A stretch of DNA of 35,375 nucleotides from Candidatus Hydrogenedentota bacterium (GTDB taxonomy: Bacteria > Hydrogenedentota > Hydrogenedentia > Hydrogenedentales > CAITNO01). Location of the stretch: the NCBI GenBank assembly GCA_903822375.1, contig CAIJOU010000393.1:1-35375 (forward strand), given 5' to 3'. A program made the position numbers and the translations under genes. This document shows positions 1-10,400 of this stretch, in pieces (within the stretch, counting starts at the first letter, position 1; every line of letters begins with the position of its first letter). The notes under the pieces were generated by a model. That model worked only from the letters and a program-made list of their open reading frames with translations, ran no database searches and had not been told where the DNA came from.

Positions 1-11
1 CTACCCAAAAA

Positions 12-761
12 GTGAAGGTTGAGATTGAGTCCGACCCAAACAACTTTCGAGTTTCCCTTATGAAGCGTCAAGATAACGCTGGTCTCCAAGAAGGCGTGCG
101 AGAACAAGTAGAAAAGAGCGTAGTCATTTCGGCAGGGACGATCAGTTTCGATTACGGTGAGCCTCGGGTCTTTCTGAGCCGTGTTGGGAAGATTCCGGTG
201 ATTCTCCTGGACAACGTTTCGGGTGGCAACTGTCCGAATGGTGGAACGTTTATTGTGGTGTCTCTTGAGGCGGACAACATGCTTCATGTTGTAGGAACTG
301 CGGTGCCAACTTGGTGGGATGATAATGAGCCGTTTGAACTCATCTATTTTTACGATATTCTTGGATTGAATCCGTGGGTAGGTGGTAGCTTATCCCCGTA
401 CGTAAGAATCTACCTTAAGATAAGTAATGGAAAGCTTACGCCTGACAAGGAGAAATGCATAGCCAAGTGGAAGAGCACGATATTAAAGGAGGAGGGGAGG
501 CTACGCGAGAAGTTACTGCTAGAATGTGGCTTAGACAAAATCGCTTACAGGTTTTCATTTATTTTGGAGAAACTGCTGATTGACTACCTAAACGGAAAGG
601 GGGAAGAAGCTTGGCTAAACTTCCAGACCAATCTTAAGCCTCTTCTAGATAAGAATGGCGAACTGGTAACCCATGAGAGCATCGAGAAAGCAGGGTACAC
701 ATCAACGGAAATTGAGGACTATCTGCGCAAGAAAATGTCAGGGCAATGTAAAGACAGTTGA
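12..761 (+). CDS. Hypothetical protein, possibly 5'-truncated by the window edge
   Basis: I do not recognise this 249-aa protein. The ORF begins with GTG at position 12, but the frame stays open to base 1, so the true start may lie outside the window. It has no signal peptide or obvious membrane segment. The N-terminal half is rich in beta-type sequence and contains a tryptophan pair (PTWWDDNE). The C-terminal half is charged and helical (KEEGRLREKLLLECG). Its codon use is visibly AT-richer (many AAA, TTA, ATA and AAT codons) than the GC-rich genes that follow, which suggests recent acquisition. It is followed by a short imperfect hairpin, and the next gene begins 170 bp later. No function is proposed. 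That it is a real gene is fairly likely, given its length and the absence of a better frame. Confidence 0.6.
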   Translation: MKVEIESDPNNFRVSLMKRQDNAGLQEGVREQVEKSVVISAGTISFDYGEPRVFLSRVGKIPVILLDNVSGGNCPNGGTFIVVSLEADNMLHVVGTAVPTWWDDNEPFELIYFYDILGLNPWVGGSLSPYVRIYLKISNGKLTPDKEKCIAKWKSTILKEEGRLREKLLLECGLDKIAYRFSFILEKLLIDYLNGKGEEAWLNFQTNLKPLLDKNGELVTHESIEKAGYTSTEIEDYLRKKMSGQCKDS

Positions 762-781
762 ATCTGAGATTCGATGAAGGC

Positions 782-811
782 CTGTCTCATAACCCAAAGG
801 TCATGGGACAG
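782..811 (+). terminator. Weak hairpin after the first gene
   Basis: CTGTCTCAT and ATGGGACAG can pair over 9 bp, one of them a G-U pair, around a 12-nt loop just after the stop at 761. A pyrimidine-rich stretch follows rather than a clean T-run, so this is at best a weak terminator. The rest of the 170-bp gap (762-931) shows nothing else I can name apart from the downstream ribosome-binding site. Confidence 0.25.
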
Positions 812-931
812 AGTCCTTTCCCTATCAACCTTGACTCCAGATTCCCGCTTGAACGAGCGCTCGGATTCTGAAAGCCGCGACCAACAGTCGTAGGCGTGGC
901 CGATTTCCCCTTCTGAAACGATAGGAGTTGC

Positions 932-2311
<1,380 letters not shown>

Positions 2312-2346
2312 TCCTCCGTCCCGCCGCTTTCCTGGTCAGCGCGTTT

Positions 2347-4611
2347 TCAGCGCACAAAGAACACGCGGTCGACGAACAGGTTGTCGACCTCGGCCGGATT
2401 GTTCATGGGCGCCACCCAGATGTACATGCCGTCGTTGAGTTGATGTGTCCCAAGGTCAATCACGGCGTACTTGTCCTTCGTTTCCTCTATCGTCGACACC
2501 CGCTGGGCAACCGGGACCTTTGCCTTTTCATCGTACAGCCCGAGCATGCACGCATTGCCCTTTTGCACCCTGGCATCGCACCGGAGCACCACATAACAGT
2601 GAACGGGGCCCAACGCGGCAAAGTCCGCTGAAACGGCGTACTGAACGGCCCACTGCGTGTGGTTGGCGGGCATGCGGGCCGCCTTGCCGTCGGATGCCGC
2701 GGGGTCGTCGGCAATCTGGGACCAGTTGCCCTGGCCGGCCAGGCGAAACTCGTTGTCCTGAATATCCACCCACTGGTCTTCGGTCAGGTTCTTGCACTGC
2801 TCCGGCGGCGGGGCCTGCGCCCGGAATCTTGCGCGCAGGTCTGATTCGAGTTCCTTGAACGGACGGCCCTCGGCGTATTGTCCAACGTTGAAACTGTTGC
2901 AGGTCTTGATGAATTCCTCGCATGCCGCAACGGGGTCGGATGGCCCCGAGAACGGTTGGTTGCGCAGACGCGCGGACCGTTTCAACTCCGTATAGCGGTT
3001 CAGCCAGGCATAATCAAGCGGCAGCCGGGCCCGCCGGACCCGCGCACTCAGGGCAGGGTCGCCCGCGACGGCCTTTTCCGCCTGGGCAAACAACGCCACA
3101 GCTTCGTTGAGGTCGCCCAGTTCCAGCCACGCGGAGGTGTCCGCCGCGTAGCAGTGCATGGCGGCGCCTGAACGCGAGACCGCGTCGTGCATGCGGTCGA
3201 TGTAACGGCGCAACGGCCATGCAGCGGGGCCGTAGTAGCCCGAGAGAAACTCATCGATAAGGGCGTTGGCGTCGCGGGAGGGCTCCCACATGAGATGGGC
3301 CAGCAGCCACGCGCGCAATTCGACGAAGTCGCCGCAGGACGAGCCCGCGTCGCCCTGCTCGAAAAGGCCGGCCGCCTTGTTGGCCACAAAGCACCGGATG
3401 TTGGGCGCAAGCACCTGAAGGTTGGGATGGGGCAGCAGGTATTGCGCGAAATTGGTCACGTAGTCCCAGATGTACAACTGGCCCGAGATGGAACTCCACG
3501 TTTCGATATCGCGCTTGAAATCGGCGTTGGCGGGCCCTGTGGCCAGCGGTTCGGGAAAGGTGCATTCGATGGAGCACAGACGGACGATGACGTTTTCGCG
3601 GGGCCGCGTGATTCCCGGGGCCTTGCGGGTGTACTGGTAGGCCAGCGTCTCCACGAGAACGTCGGGGAACTCCTTTTGAATCCGTTCGGCCACGCTGTTC
3701 ACAAAGCGCAGCAACAGGCCGGAAGGCGCACCCTCCTCCTTTTCAACGGCGGCGCAGGCGGGGCACTGGCAGTTGCCGGCGCAGTCATTCTGCGCGATGG
3801 AAATGATTCCGGCCCCGGGGTCTTTCCGGATCCATTCGAGGGCGTTCTTGACCAGTTCATCCTGCACGGCGGGATTGGTCAGGCACAACTGCGCGCCTTC
3901 TGAAACCCGCTTCCCGTCAATCTCGCTGTACCATTCCGGATGCTCCTTGAAATACTTAGCGGGGGGGAGCAACTGGTAGAACGTGTGGCACCAGCCGAGG
4001 ATGCTGTAATGACCGCCCTGTTCGGGCGGGATGCGATCAAAATGGCCGTTGCACTTGCTGCGCGAGGCGAATTGACCGTCGAATGCGTCCCGGTAGAAAG
4101 CCTCGCGGTAAAGGAGCTTCGGCGTGTACACCTTCTCGATTCGCGGAATCTCCAGCGTCGGCTTTGATGGAATCGTGCTTTCCGTGGACGACCACCAGCG
4201 GCAACCCACCACGTCTTCCAGAAAGGTGTAGACCGCATAGAGCGTCCCGCGGGGCCGGCCGCCGGACAGCAACAGGACGTCGCCGTCGGTCTTGATCACA
4301 ATGCCGTCATGCTTGAGTGTCGCCAAATCCAACTGCGGCAGGACGACGTGCACCCGCGGGCTTTGCCCCACGACAATCAGTTTGCCTACGGTGGGTGCGG
4401 CACGCTCCTCCTGCAACGGCAGTGTTGCGCCCGTCACCTGCTTCAGAAAGGCCTGCAACTCGGTCGCCGCAGTACGTTCCGCCGGAATCGCCCCGTCGGC
4501 CACCACAATGGTGTACTCCGATACGCCTTCGCGCGTCAGGAGCAACGCGTCCGCCCTGCATGAAATAAGGAACAGGGAAACGATGGCGAGAACCGCCGCA
4601 ATAATACGCAT
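2347..4611 (-). CDS. DUF4838 domain lipoprotein with GH20-like N-terminal domain
   Basis: This 754-aa protein starts with a lipoprotein signal (lipobox LISC, Cys18), so it is probably anchored in the envelope. Residues about 25-150 resemble the small alpha/beta domain found before the catalytic barrel of GH20 hexosaminidases and alpha-glucuronidases (FLKQVTGA, LIVVGQSPR, DDGV-like KHDGIVI). The central part matches the DUF4838 pattern: WWSSTESTIP, HPEWYSEIDGKR, LCLTNPAV and the Cys-rich NDCAGNCQCPAC segment. The C-terminal 150 residues look like a beta-rich accessory domain. The family is inferred to act on glycans, but no substrate can be assigned. AGGAGGG lies 9 nt upstream of the ATG. The DUF72 gene lies 96 bp upstream on the same strand, so co-transcription is possible. 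Confidence 0.87.
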   Translation of the reverse strand: MRIIAAVLAIVSLFLISCRADALLLTREGVSEYTIVVADGAIPAERTAATELQAFLKQVTGATLPLQEERAAPTVGKLIVVGQSPRVHVVLPQLDLATLKHDGIVIKTDGDVLLLSGGRPRGTLYAVYTFLEDVVGCRWWSSTESTIPSKPTLEIPRIEKVYTPKLLYREAFYRDAFDGQFASRSKCNGHFDRIPPEQGGHYSILGWCHTFYQLLPPAKYFKEHPEWYSEIDGKRVSEGAQLCLTNPAVQDELVKNALEWIRKDPGAGIISIAQNDCAGNCQCPACAAVEKEEGAPSGLLLRFVNSVAERIQKEFPDVLVETLAYQYTRKAPGITRPRENVIVRLCSIECTFPEPLATGPANADFKRDIETWSSISGQLYIWDYVTNFAQYLLPHPNLQVLAPNIRCFVANKAAGLFEQGDAGSSCGDFVELRAWLLAHLMWEPSRDANALIDEFLSGYYGPAAWPLRRYIDRMHDAVSRSGAAMHCYAADTSAWLELGDLNEAVALFAQAEKAVAGDPALSARVRRARLPLDYAWLNRYTELKRSARLRNQPFSGPSDPVAACEEFIKTCNSFNVGQYAEGRPFKELESDLRARFRAQAPPPEQCKNLTEDQWVDIQDNEFRLAGQGNWSQIADDPAASDGKAARMPANHTQWAVQYAVSADFAALGPVHCYVVLRCDARVQKGNACMLGLYDEKAKVPVAQRVSTIEETKDKYAVIDLGTHQLNDGMYIWVAPMNNPAEVDNLFVDRVFFVR

Positions 4612-4707
4612 GATGCCGATCCCTCCTTTTTGTGGAGCGCTAACGTCAGGGGGAAAAAGAGTGCGATGCGAACCCGTCTTCCAGCGGACATATTACCCGA
4701 AACAGTT

Positions 4708-5532
4708 CTACGAAGAAAGTGAACCCGCCTGATTGAAACTGTCCCGGATCAGCGCCAGGGTGTCCGGCGCATACCCCGCATAGTGGTTGTTCACATAACC
4801 GAAGACGGGAAAGCGGCGCTCGATAAGTTCCTTCAGGCGCGGCACCCATTCGTCCACCTCGAGCCGCCGATCCACAATCGTTTCATTCCAGGTCGTGGTG
4901 AGCTTCTCGGTCGCGTAGCGGTCACCGAGCCAGCGGACATACGCGAAGGGGCCGGTCAGGACCCCTTCCCTGGCAAACAGCTCTCTGGGCCGATACATCC
5001 ACGGATGGTCGATGAGCGCCAGGGCAACGCCGCGTTCGGCCAACAGTTCAAACAGCGGTTTCCCGAGCCAGGTCTTGTTGCGGATTTCAACGGCCCACTG
5101 GAAACCATCCGGCAGCGAGGCCAGAAACGGTCCCAAACGCCGCAGCAGTTCGTCTTTCGTCATGCCACTGGCCTTGGAGAAATAGGGGAGTTGGAACAGA
5201 ATCGGGCCGAGACGCGGACCGAGAACTGACATGACGTCCAGAAAAGCCTTCAACTCTCCCCCGCACTGGACAAGACATTTCTCGTGGGTAATGACCTGGG
5301 GCGCCTTGGCGGCAAAGATGAACGCCTCCGGCGTGCGGTCCCGCCAGCCTTCCACGACGGACTTGCGGGGCGTGGCGTAGAAGGTGGCGTCGATTTCCAC
5401 GGTGTCCAGCTTGCGGGCGTATGCGGCGATGAACTCGGCCGGAAGAGTTCCCGGCGTGTAGAATTTGCCGACCCAGTCGGGGCAACTCCAGCTGGAAGTG
5501 CCGAGACGGAGAAGAGACCTGTTGGCGTTCAT
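4708..5532 (-). CDS. DUF72 (YecE-like) family protein
   Basis: This 274-aa protein is of the DUF72 family, which adopts a TIM-barrel fold and has no firmly established biochemical role. Family hallmarks are the N-terminal GTSSWSCPDWVGKFYTPG, the strand VEIDATFYATP, and the RNKTW / DHPWMYR / YVRWLG segments, with a C-terminal YVNNHYAGYAPD. The length is normal for the family and the protein appears complete and cytoplasmic. AAGGAG lies 10 nt upstream of the ATG. The mobile palindromic element ends about 50 bp upstream of its start, so its promoter region may have been altered by that insertion. Confidence 0.88.
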   Translation of the reverse strand: MNANRSLLRLGTSSWSCPDWVGKFYTPGTLPAEFIAAYARKLDTVEIDATFYATPRKSVVEGWRDRTPEAFIFAAKAPQVITHEKCLVQCGGELKAFLDVMSVLGPRLGPILFQLPYFSKASGMTKDELLRRLGPFLASLPDGFQWAVEIRNKTWLGKPLFELLAERGVALALIDHPWMYRPRELFAREGVLTGPFAYVRWLGDRYATEKLTTTWNETIVDRRLEVDEWVPRLKELIERRFPVFGYVNNHYAGYAPDTLALIRDSFNQAGSLSS

Positions 5533-5571
5533 GGCGAAAGTACTCCTTACTTAACAACGTCTGCAAACCCG

Positions 5572-5580
5572 CCCCTGTTC
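5572..5580. repeat. Left copy of 9-bp target-site duplication
   Basis: CCCCTGTTC directly abuts the left terminal inverted repeat of the MITE-like element. The identical nonamer abuts the right terminus at 5892-5900. Confidence 0.75.
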
Positions 5581-5657
5581 CGAATGGCACTGACTTGGGA
5601 CGAAATGCCGTTGTTTCGCACTTTCAGCGCTTTTATGTTCTTTCGGTTCCGGCTTCC

Positions 5658-5702
5658 CAGGGCGTTGCTCCGGGCTGTCTTGTTAAGCGCCTTCGGCGCG
5701 CA
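5658..5702 (+). repeat. Twin-hairpin repeat unit, copy 1
   Basis: An imperfect stem, CCCAGGGC-GTT-GCTCCGGG, is followed by CTGTCTTGTTAA and a second hairpin, GCGCC-TTC-GGCGC. The layout is the same as that of the inverted copy at 5773-5817. It forms part of the left half of the MITE-like element. Confidence 0.7.
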
Positions 5703-5772
5703 GAATGAAGCGACCACTGACGCCCGGAAGGCCCACTGTCCTCGGGCGGAATGTTCAGAGTTCCGGTCCTCC

Positions 5773-5817
5773 GGCCCGGAGGGCCAAAACATGACAGCCC
5801 GGGGCAACGCCCCGGGT
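5773..5817 (-). repeat. Twin-hairpin repeat unit, copy 2 (inverted)
   Basis: Read on the minus strand this is CCCGGGGC-GTT-GCCCCGGG, then CTGTCATGTTTT, then GGCCC-TCC-GGGCC. The spacer is conserved relative to copy 1. The second stem has changed sequence on both arms (GCGCC/GGCGC against GGCCC/GGGCC), so pairing is retained. Confidence 0.7.
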
Positions 5818-5891
5818 AATGGCGATACCCAATCCCCCCACCCGCCCTGAAAAGGCGAAACAAGCCTGTTTCCTTGCGCCAGTGCCATTCG

Positions 5892-5900
5892 CCCCTGTTC
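5892..5900. repeat. Right copy of 9-bp target-site duplication
   Basis: CCCCTGTTC follows the right terminal inverted repeat and matches the left copy at 5572-5580 exactly. Collapsing the two copies would restore a plausible empty site. Confidence 0.75.
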
Positions 5901-6083
5901 CAAAGTCCTCAATGGATATACCATGCCAGGCTGTCAAACAGGGAATCACGACCGGCGGCATAGCCCGTGCTTTAGGATTGTTATGAATTTTGCGGATCGG
6001 ATCTTATTGCGAAAAGCCGGGCGGGTAGTTTACCGTAGCGTCCAGTGCCATTGCCGTTGAAACAAGAAAACCGGAGGTTTTTC

Positions 6084-7280
6084 ATGCCCGTCGACGACAA
6101 GCGTTTTCGCGTCCTGGTGGTGGACGACACGGCCGAGAATGTGGATGTCCTTGCCGGCATTCTCACGGAGCACTTTCGTGTCAGCGTCGCCCTCGACGGC
6201 GCCAAGGCGCTGAAGATTGTCCGGAGTGACACCCCCCCCGACCTGATTCTGCTCGACGTCATGATGCCCGAAATGGACGGATACGAGGTCTGCCGCCGCA
6301 TCCGGGAGAACCCGGACACGCGCGACATCCCCGTCATCTTTGTGACGGCGAAGGCGGAAGTCGAGGACGAGACCAGGGGCTTTGAACTGGGCGCCGTTGA
6401 TTACATCACCAAGCCCGTCAGCCCGCCCGTTGTGCTGGCCCGCGTGAGAACCCATCTTCTCCTGAGGGAGTCGCGGTGCCGGATGGAAGACCTGTCGCGG
6501 AAACTGGCGCGGTACCTTCCCCCCCAGGTGTACCGCTCTATTTTTGAGGGCAAACAGGACGCCCGCATCGGAAGCAGCCGCAAGAAGCTTACGGTGTTCA
6601 TGTCCGACATCGTCGGCTTCACCAAGAAGACCGACCGTATGGAGGCCGAAGACCTCACCGCGCTGCTGAACAGCTATCTCAACCGCATGACCAGCATCGT
6701 GCTTGCGCACGGGGGAACCCTGGACAAGTACATTGGCGATGCAATTCTCGTATTCTTCGGCGACCCGGAGTCGAAGGGCGTGAAGGAGGACGCCGTCGCA
6801 TGCACAGCGATGGCACTCGACATGCGCGCGGCCGTCGATGAACTGTGCGTTGACTGGCGGAACCAGGGCCTCTGCAACAGTTTTGAGATCCGGATGGGAA
6901 TCACCACGGGCACCTGCACGGTCGGCAATTTCGGAAGCGAAGAACGGATGGACTACACGATTATCGGAGGGCAGGTGAACCTCGTCAACCGGCTTCAGGG
7001 CGCTGCAGTCCCCGGTGAGATTCTTGTCGGACCCGAAACTTTCGCCCTCGTCGGCGATGTGTTCCAATGTGCCAGGAAGGAGCCGATTCATGTGAAGGGC
7101 TTTGACGAGCCCGTGCAACCCTACCAGGTTGTCGGCGTTCGTTCGTGCGTCGATGACGAAAGCAGGATCGAAGACTCCCGCAAAGGCTTTGCGCTGTCGC
7201 TTGACCCCACGGCAGTCGCCCTGGAAGATCGCAAGTTGGTTGTTGAGAAGCTGCGCGCGGCCATTTCCAGTCTGCATTAG
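6084..7280 (+). CDS. Response regulator with class III adenylate cyclase output
   Basis: The N-terminal REC domain (about residues 6-125) has the acidic pair VVDD, phospho-acceptor D58 (LILLDVMMPEMDG) and the KPVS lysine. A class III nucleotide cyclase domain (about 165-340) follows. It has metal-binding D175 (MSDIVGF) and D219 (KYIGD), the adenine-selecting K215/D290 pair (DKYIGD, MDYT), and the transition-state N299/R303 (VNLVNR). The set is complete and points to ATP, so the product should be cAMP. The ORF track starts at a GTG (6045), but ATG 6084 is preceded by CCGGAGG at ideal spacing and gives a normal REC N-terminus, so I use 6084. The hybrid kinase follows after 206 bp. Its REC closely resembles that of the HD-GYP protein at 12305, suggesting a shared phospho-donor. 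Confidence 0.93.
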   Translation: MPVDDKRFRVLVVDDTAENVDVLAGILTEHFRVSVALDGAKALKIVRSDTPPDLILLDVMMPEMDGYEVCRRIRENPDTRDIPVIFVTAKAEVEDETRGFELGAVDYITKPVSPPVVLARVRTHLLLRESRCRMEDLSRKLARYLPPQVYRSIFEGKQDARIGSSRKKLTVFMSDIVGFTKKTDRMEAEDLTALLNSYLNRMTSIVLAHGGTLDKYIGDAILVFFGDPESKGVKEDAVACTAMALDMRAAVDELCVDWRNQGLCNSFEIRMGITTGTCTVGNFGSEERMDYTIIGGQVNLVNRLQGAAVPGEILVGPETFALVGDVFQCARKEPIHVKGFDEPVQPYQVVGVRSCVDDESRIEDSRKGFALSLDPTAVALEDRKLVVEKLRAAISSLH

Positions 7281-7486
7281 ACCGGGCCCGGTTCGACCTC
7301 CGCGGGGTGACGCATTCCCGTGACACAGACAGGCGGGCCCGTTTGGAGAATTGCAGGGAGCGCGCCGCCCAAAGGCCGTCCAGACGCAATGGCGGCCCTG
7401 TGGCAGAACAATGACGTGCGCGAATTGATGGAATTATCCCGGTCCGCCACCGGGCCGCCGCTTCCCCGGCTTGAAAGGAAGAGTCC

Positions 7487-10400
7487 ATGACCATTGCACG
7501 GCGTTTAATCGTTCTGGTGGCCGTACCCCTGCTGGCCCTCGTTGGCCTGGGCGTCTTTACCCGGACCGAACTGGAGGGGATCGGGACGCGCAGCCAGTTC
7601 ATGGCCGGAACACAAATAGACAGTCTCGCAACTCTGGGCAACCTGTCCCGGACTTTCGCGGAACTGCGGGTGGATGTTGGAAGCTACCTGCTGAACCGTG
7701 ACGAATCTGAACGGGACCGGATTCGGGCGGCGTTCGCCGCCGACAAGGCGGCATTCAGCCAACTGCTCCGCGAGTACGAAAACTCGCAAACCTCGGACGC
7801 GGAGGACCGTCGCCTGCTGCATGAATATCAGAAATCGAGCGCGCAATGGGTCGCCGACGCCGAGAGAATAATGTCCGCAGTCAACGGGGAAGACAAGGAC
7901 GAGGCCGCAGCGGCGACGTTCCGTCTTCGAACAGAATTGGGCAGCCGCCTCAACGCGATATCGGGCGAATGGATTCAGCACAACGAACAGCTGGCCAAGA
8001 ATGTCGGCGGGTTGGTGCTCGCTTCCATCGAAGTTTCCCTGCGGCGAATACTTGTCGCCGTCGGCGGCACTTTGGTTCTGGCGGCACTTCTCGGATGGCT
8101 GACATTCCGCAAGATCGTGCACCCGATCCGCGCGCTGGAAAGCTCCGTCAAATCCATCGCCTGCGGCGAATACGCCAAAGAGGTTCCCTTTGCGAAGGGC
8201 GCCGATGAAATCGGCGATCTGGCGCGCTCGGTGGAGGTGCTCAAGCAGGGCGCGGCGGCAATGGAGGAACAACGGTGGGTCAAGTCCAACGCGGCGAGAC
8301 TCAGCGGCAGTCTGCAGGGTGCCGCCTCGCTGGACGAATTCGGCCGCCAATTGATATCCGGGCTCGTACCCGTGCTCGGGGGCGGTGTCGCCGGCTTCTA
8401 CGCGGTGGAAAACGACAGCGACCGCCTGCGGCGCGTCGCAGGCTACGGGCTGGCCGAAGACGCGCAAACGGCGGACTCCTTCCTGCCGGGCGAGGGACTG
8501 GTCGGCCAGTGCGCGGTGGAGCGCAAGCCGGTCACGCTCGCCAATCTGCCCCCCGCCCACTGCCGAATCGACTCCGGTCTGGGACAGTCCGCACCGACCC
8601 AGGCGGTGGCATGCCCGCTGCTTTCCCGCGACACGCTTCTGGGCGTGGTTGAGTTTGCCTCATTTCGAGCACTGACGGCGAAAGAGCAGGCGCTGCTCGA
8701 CGAACTGCTGCCGGTGGCGGCGATGGGCCTGGAGATTCTCCAGCGCAACCTGCGCACGCAGGAACTCCTGCTGCAAACCCAGGAACAGGCCCGCCAGCTT
8801 GAGGAGCAGACCGAAACGCTGACGCAGTCGCAGGGAGAATTGCTCGCCCGGCAGCACGAACTGACGGCCCAGCGCGCGTACCTGCGCACCAGCGAGGAGC
8901 GCACGCGCCAGATCCTCGACTCCGCGTCGGAGGGCATTTTCGGCATGGACACCGAAGGCTGCGTCACCTTTGTGAATCCGGCGGCGTGCCGCATGCTGGG
9001 GTTCAGCGCGGAGGAACTCGTCTTCCAGTCCGCACACACCCTTATCCACCATCACCGGCCCGACGGCAGCGAGTACCCGAGGGAGGAATGCCCGATGTTT
9101 GCCGCCTACACCCGCGGCGAGGCGAGCAGGATTGACGATGAGTTTCTCTGGCGCAAAGACGGCACGGGATTCTCCGCCGAATACGGCGCCATGCCAATTC
9201 TCAAAGACGGCGAGATTGTCGGCGCCGTCATCAGCTTCAGCGACATCACCGATCGGAAGCGGCAGGAACTGGCGCTGGCGGCCAGCGAACGCAAGATTCG
9301 CAACATTCTGGCCACGTCCAACCAGGGCTTCTGGCTGATTGACAATGACTCCGGCACATTGGATGTGAACGACACCATGTGCAGGATTCTGGGTCGGTCC
9401 CGGGAGGAGATTCTGGGACGGACCCCCCTGGACTTCGCGGATGAGGAGAATCAGCAGATTTTCAAGGAGAACCTCGCAGCGCGCGCCAAGGGCGAGTCCG
9501 GCAGCTACGAGGTCTCCCTCAGCCGGCCGGACGGAACGCAGGTGCCATGCCTGCTCAGCGCAACCCCGCTGTTTGACGACAACGGACAAAAGATCGGGGC
9601 GTTTGCGCAATGCGCCGACATTACGGACATGAAACGGATGGAAAAGGAGGTCCGCCACCAGAACTTTCTTGCCGACCAGGCACTGGATCTCGCCAAGGCC
9701 GGGTACTGGCATGTTCCGCTGGACGGCTCGGGTTGGTACAACTCCTCTGAACGGGTCGTGTGCATCAATGGCGATATCCCAAGCCCCGACAACCGCTACC
9801 ATCTGGACGAGTGGGCGGCCCATGTTGCCGAAGGCGACGAGGCCGCCGCCAAGGCGACCCTGGACAACTTCAACGCCGCCGTGGCGGGAACCATCCCCAT
9901 CTACGACACCATCTACGCCTACAAGCGGCCCGTGGACGGGCGGGTTGTCTGGATTCACGCGTTGGGGCATGTTGTCAGGGACGCGAACGGAAGACCCACC
10001 GACATGTTCGGCGTCAACCAGGACATTACCGACCTCAAACAGCAGGAAGAGGAGCTTCTTCAGGCAAAGAGCGAAGCCGAGGAGGCAACGCTGATGAAGT
10101 CCATGTTCCTGGCGAACATGAGCCACGAGATCCGCACCCCCATGAACGCCGTCATCGGCATGGCGCACCTGGCGCTCAAGACCAATCTCACACCAAAACA
10201 GCGCGACTATGTGAGCAAGGTTCACAGTGCCGGCATATCGCTGCTCGGCATCATCAACGACATTCTTGACTTCTCCAAAATCGAGGCGGGCAAACTGGGC
10301 ATCGAAACCACCGACTTCCGCCTGGACGAGATGCTTACCTCGGTGGTCAACCTCACGGGACAGAAGGCGCACGAAAAGGGCCTCGAATTCCTGATCGACG

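Larger units (their letters stand above)
5581..5891. mobile_element. 311-bp MITE-like nested palindrome with 12-bp TIRs
   Basis: The left end reads CGAATGGCACTG (5581-5592) and the right end is its exact reverse complement (5880-5891). Immediately outside, CCCCTGTTC is present on both sides (5572-5580 and 5892-5900), a perfect 9-bp duplication as left by transposition. The two halves are imperfect inverted copies of each other throughout. Both carry a GTTTCGC..CTTTTCAG-type block and a twin-hairpin block. They meet near 5735, where CGCCCG (5721-5726) and CGGGCG (5743-5748) pair. There is no transposase ORF, so it would have to be mobilised in trans. It occupies most of the 551-bp gap 5533-6083. 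The remaining 5901-6083 holds the leader of the next gene, in which I see no clear promoter. Confidence 0.8.

Noticed and set aside
5586-5600. Second sigma54 promoter (TGGCACTGACTTGGG)
   Set aside because: The -12 element lacks the essential GC (TGG instead of TGC), and the sequence is part of the MITE terminus.
6043-6052. Third copy of the MITE terminal decamer CAGTGCCATT upstream of the cyclase
   Set aside because: The match stops at 10 bp and has no partner repeat or duplication nearby, so it is taken as chance or a decayed fragment.
6030-7277. 415-aa minus-strand ORF opposite the cyclase
   Set aside because: The plus strand carries complete REC and cyclase active sites, so this is an antisense shadow.
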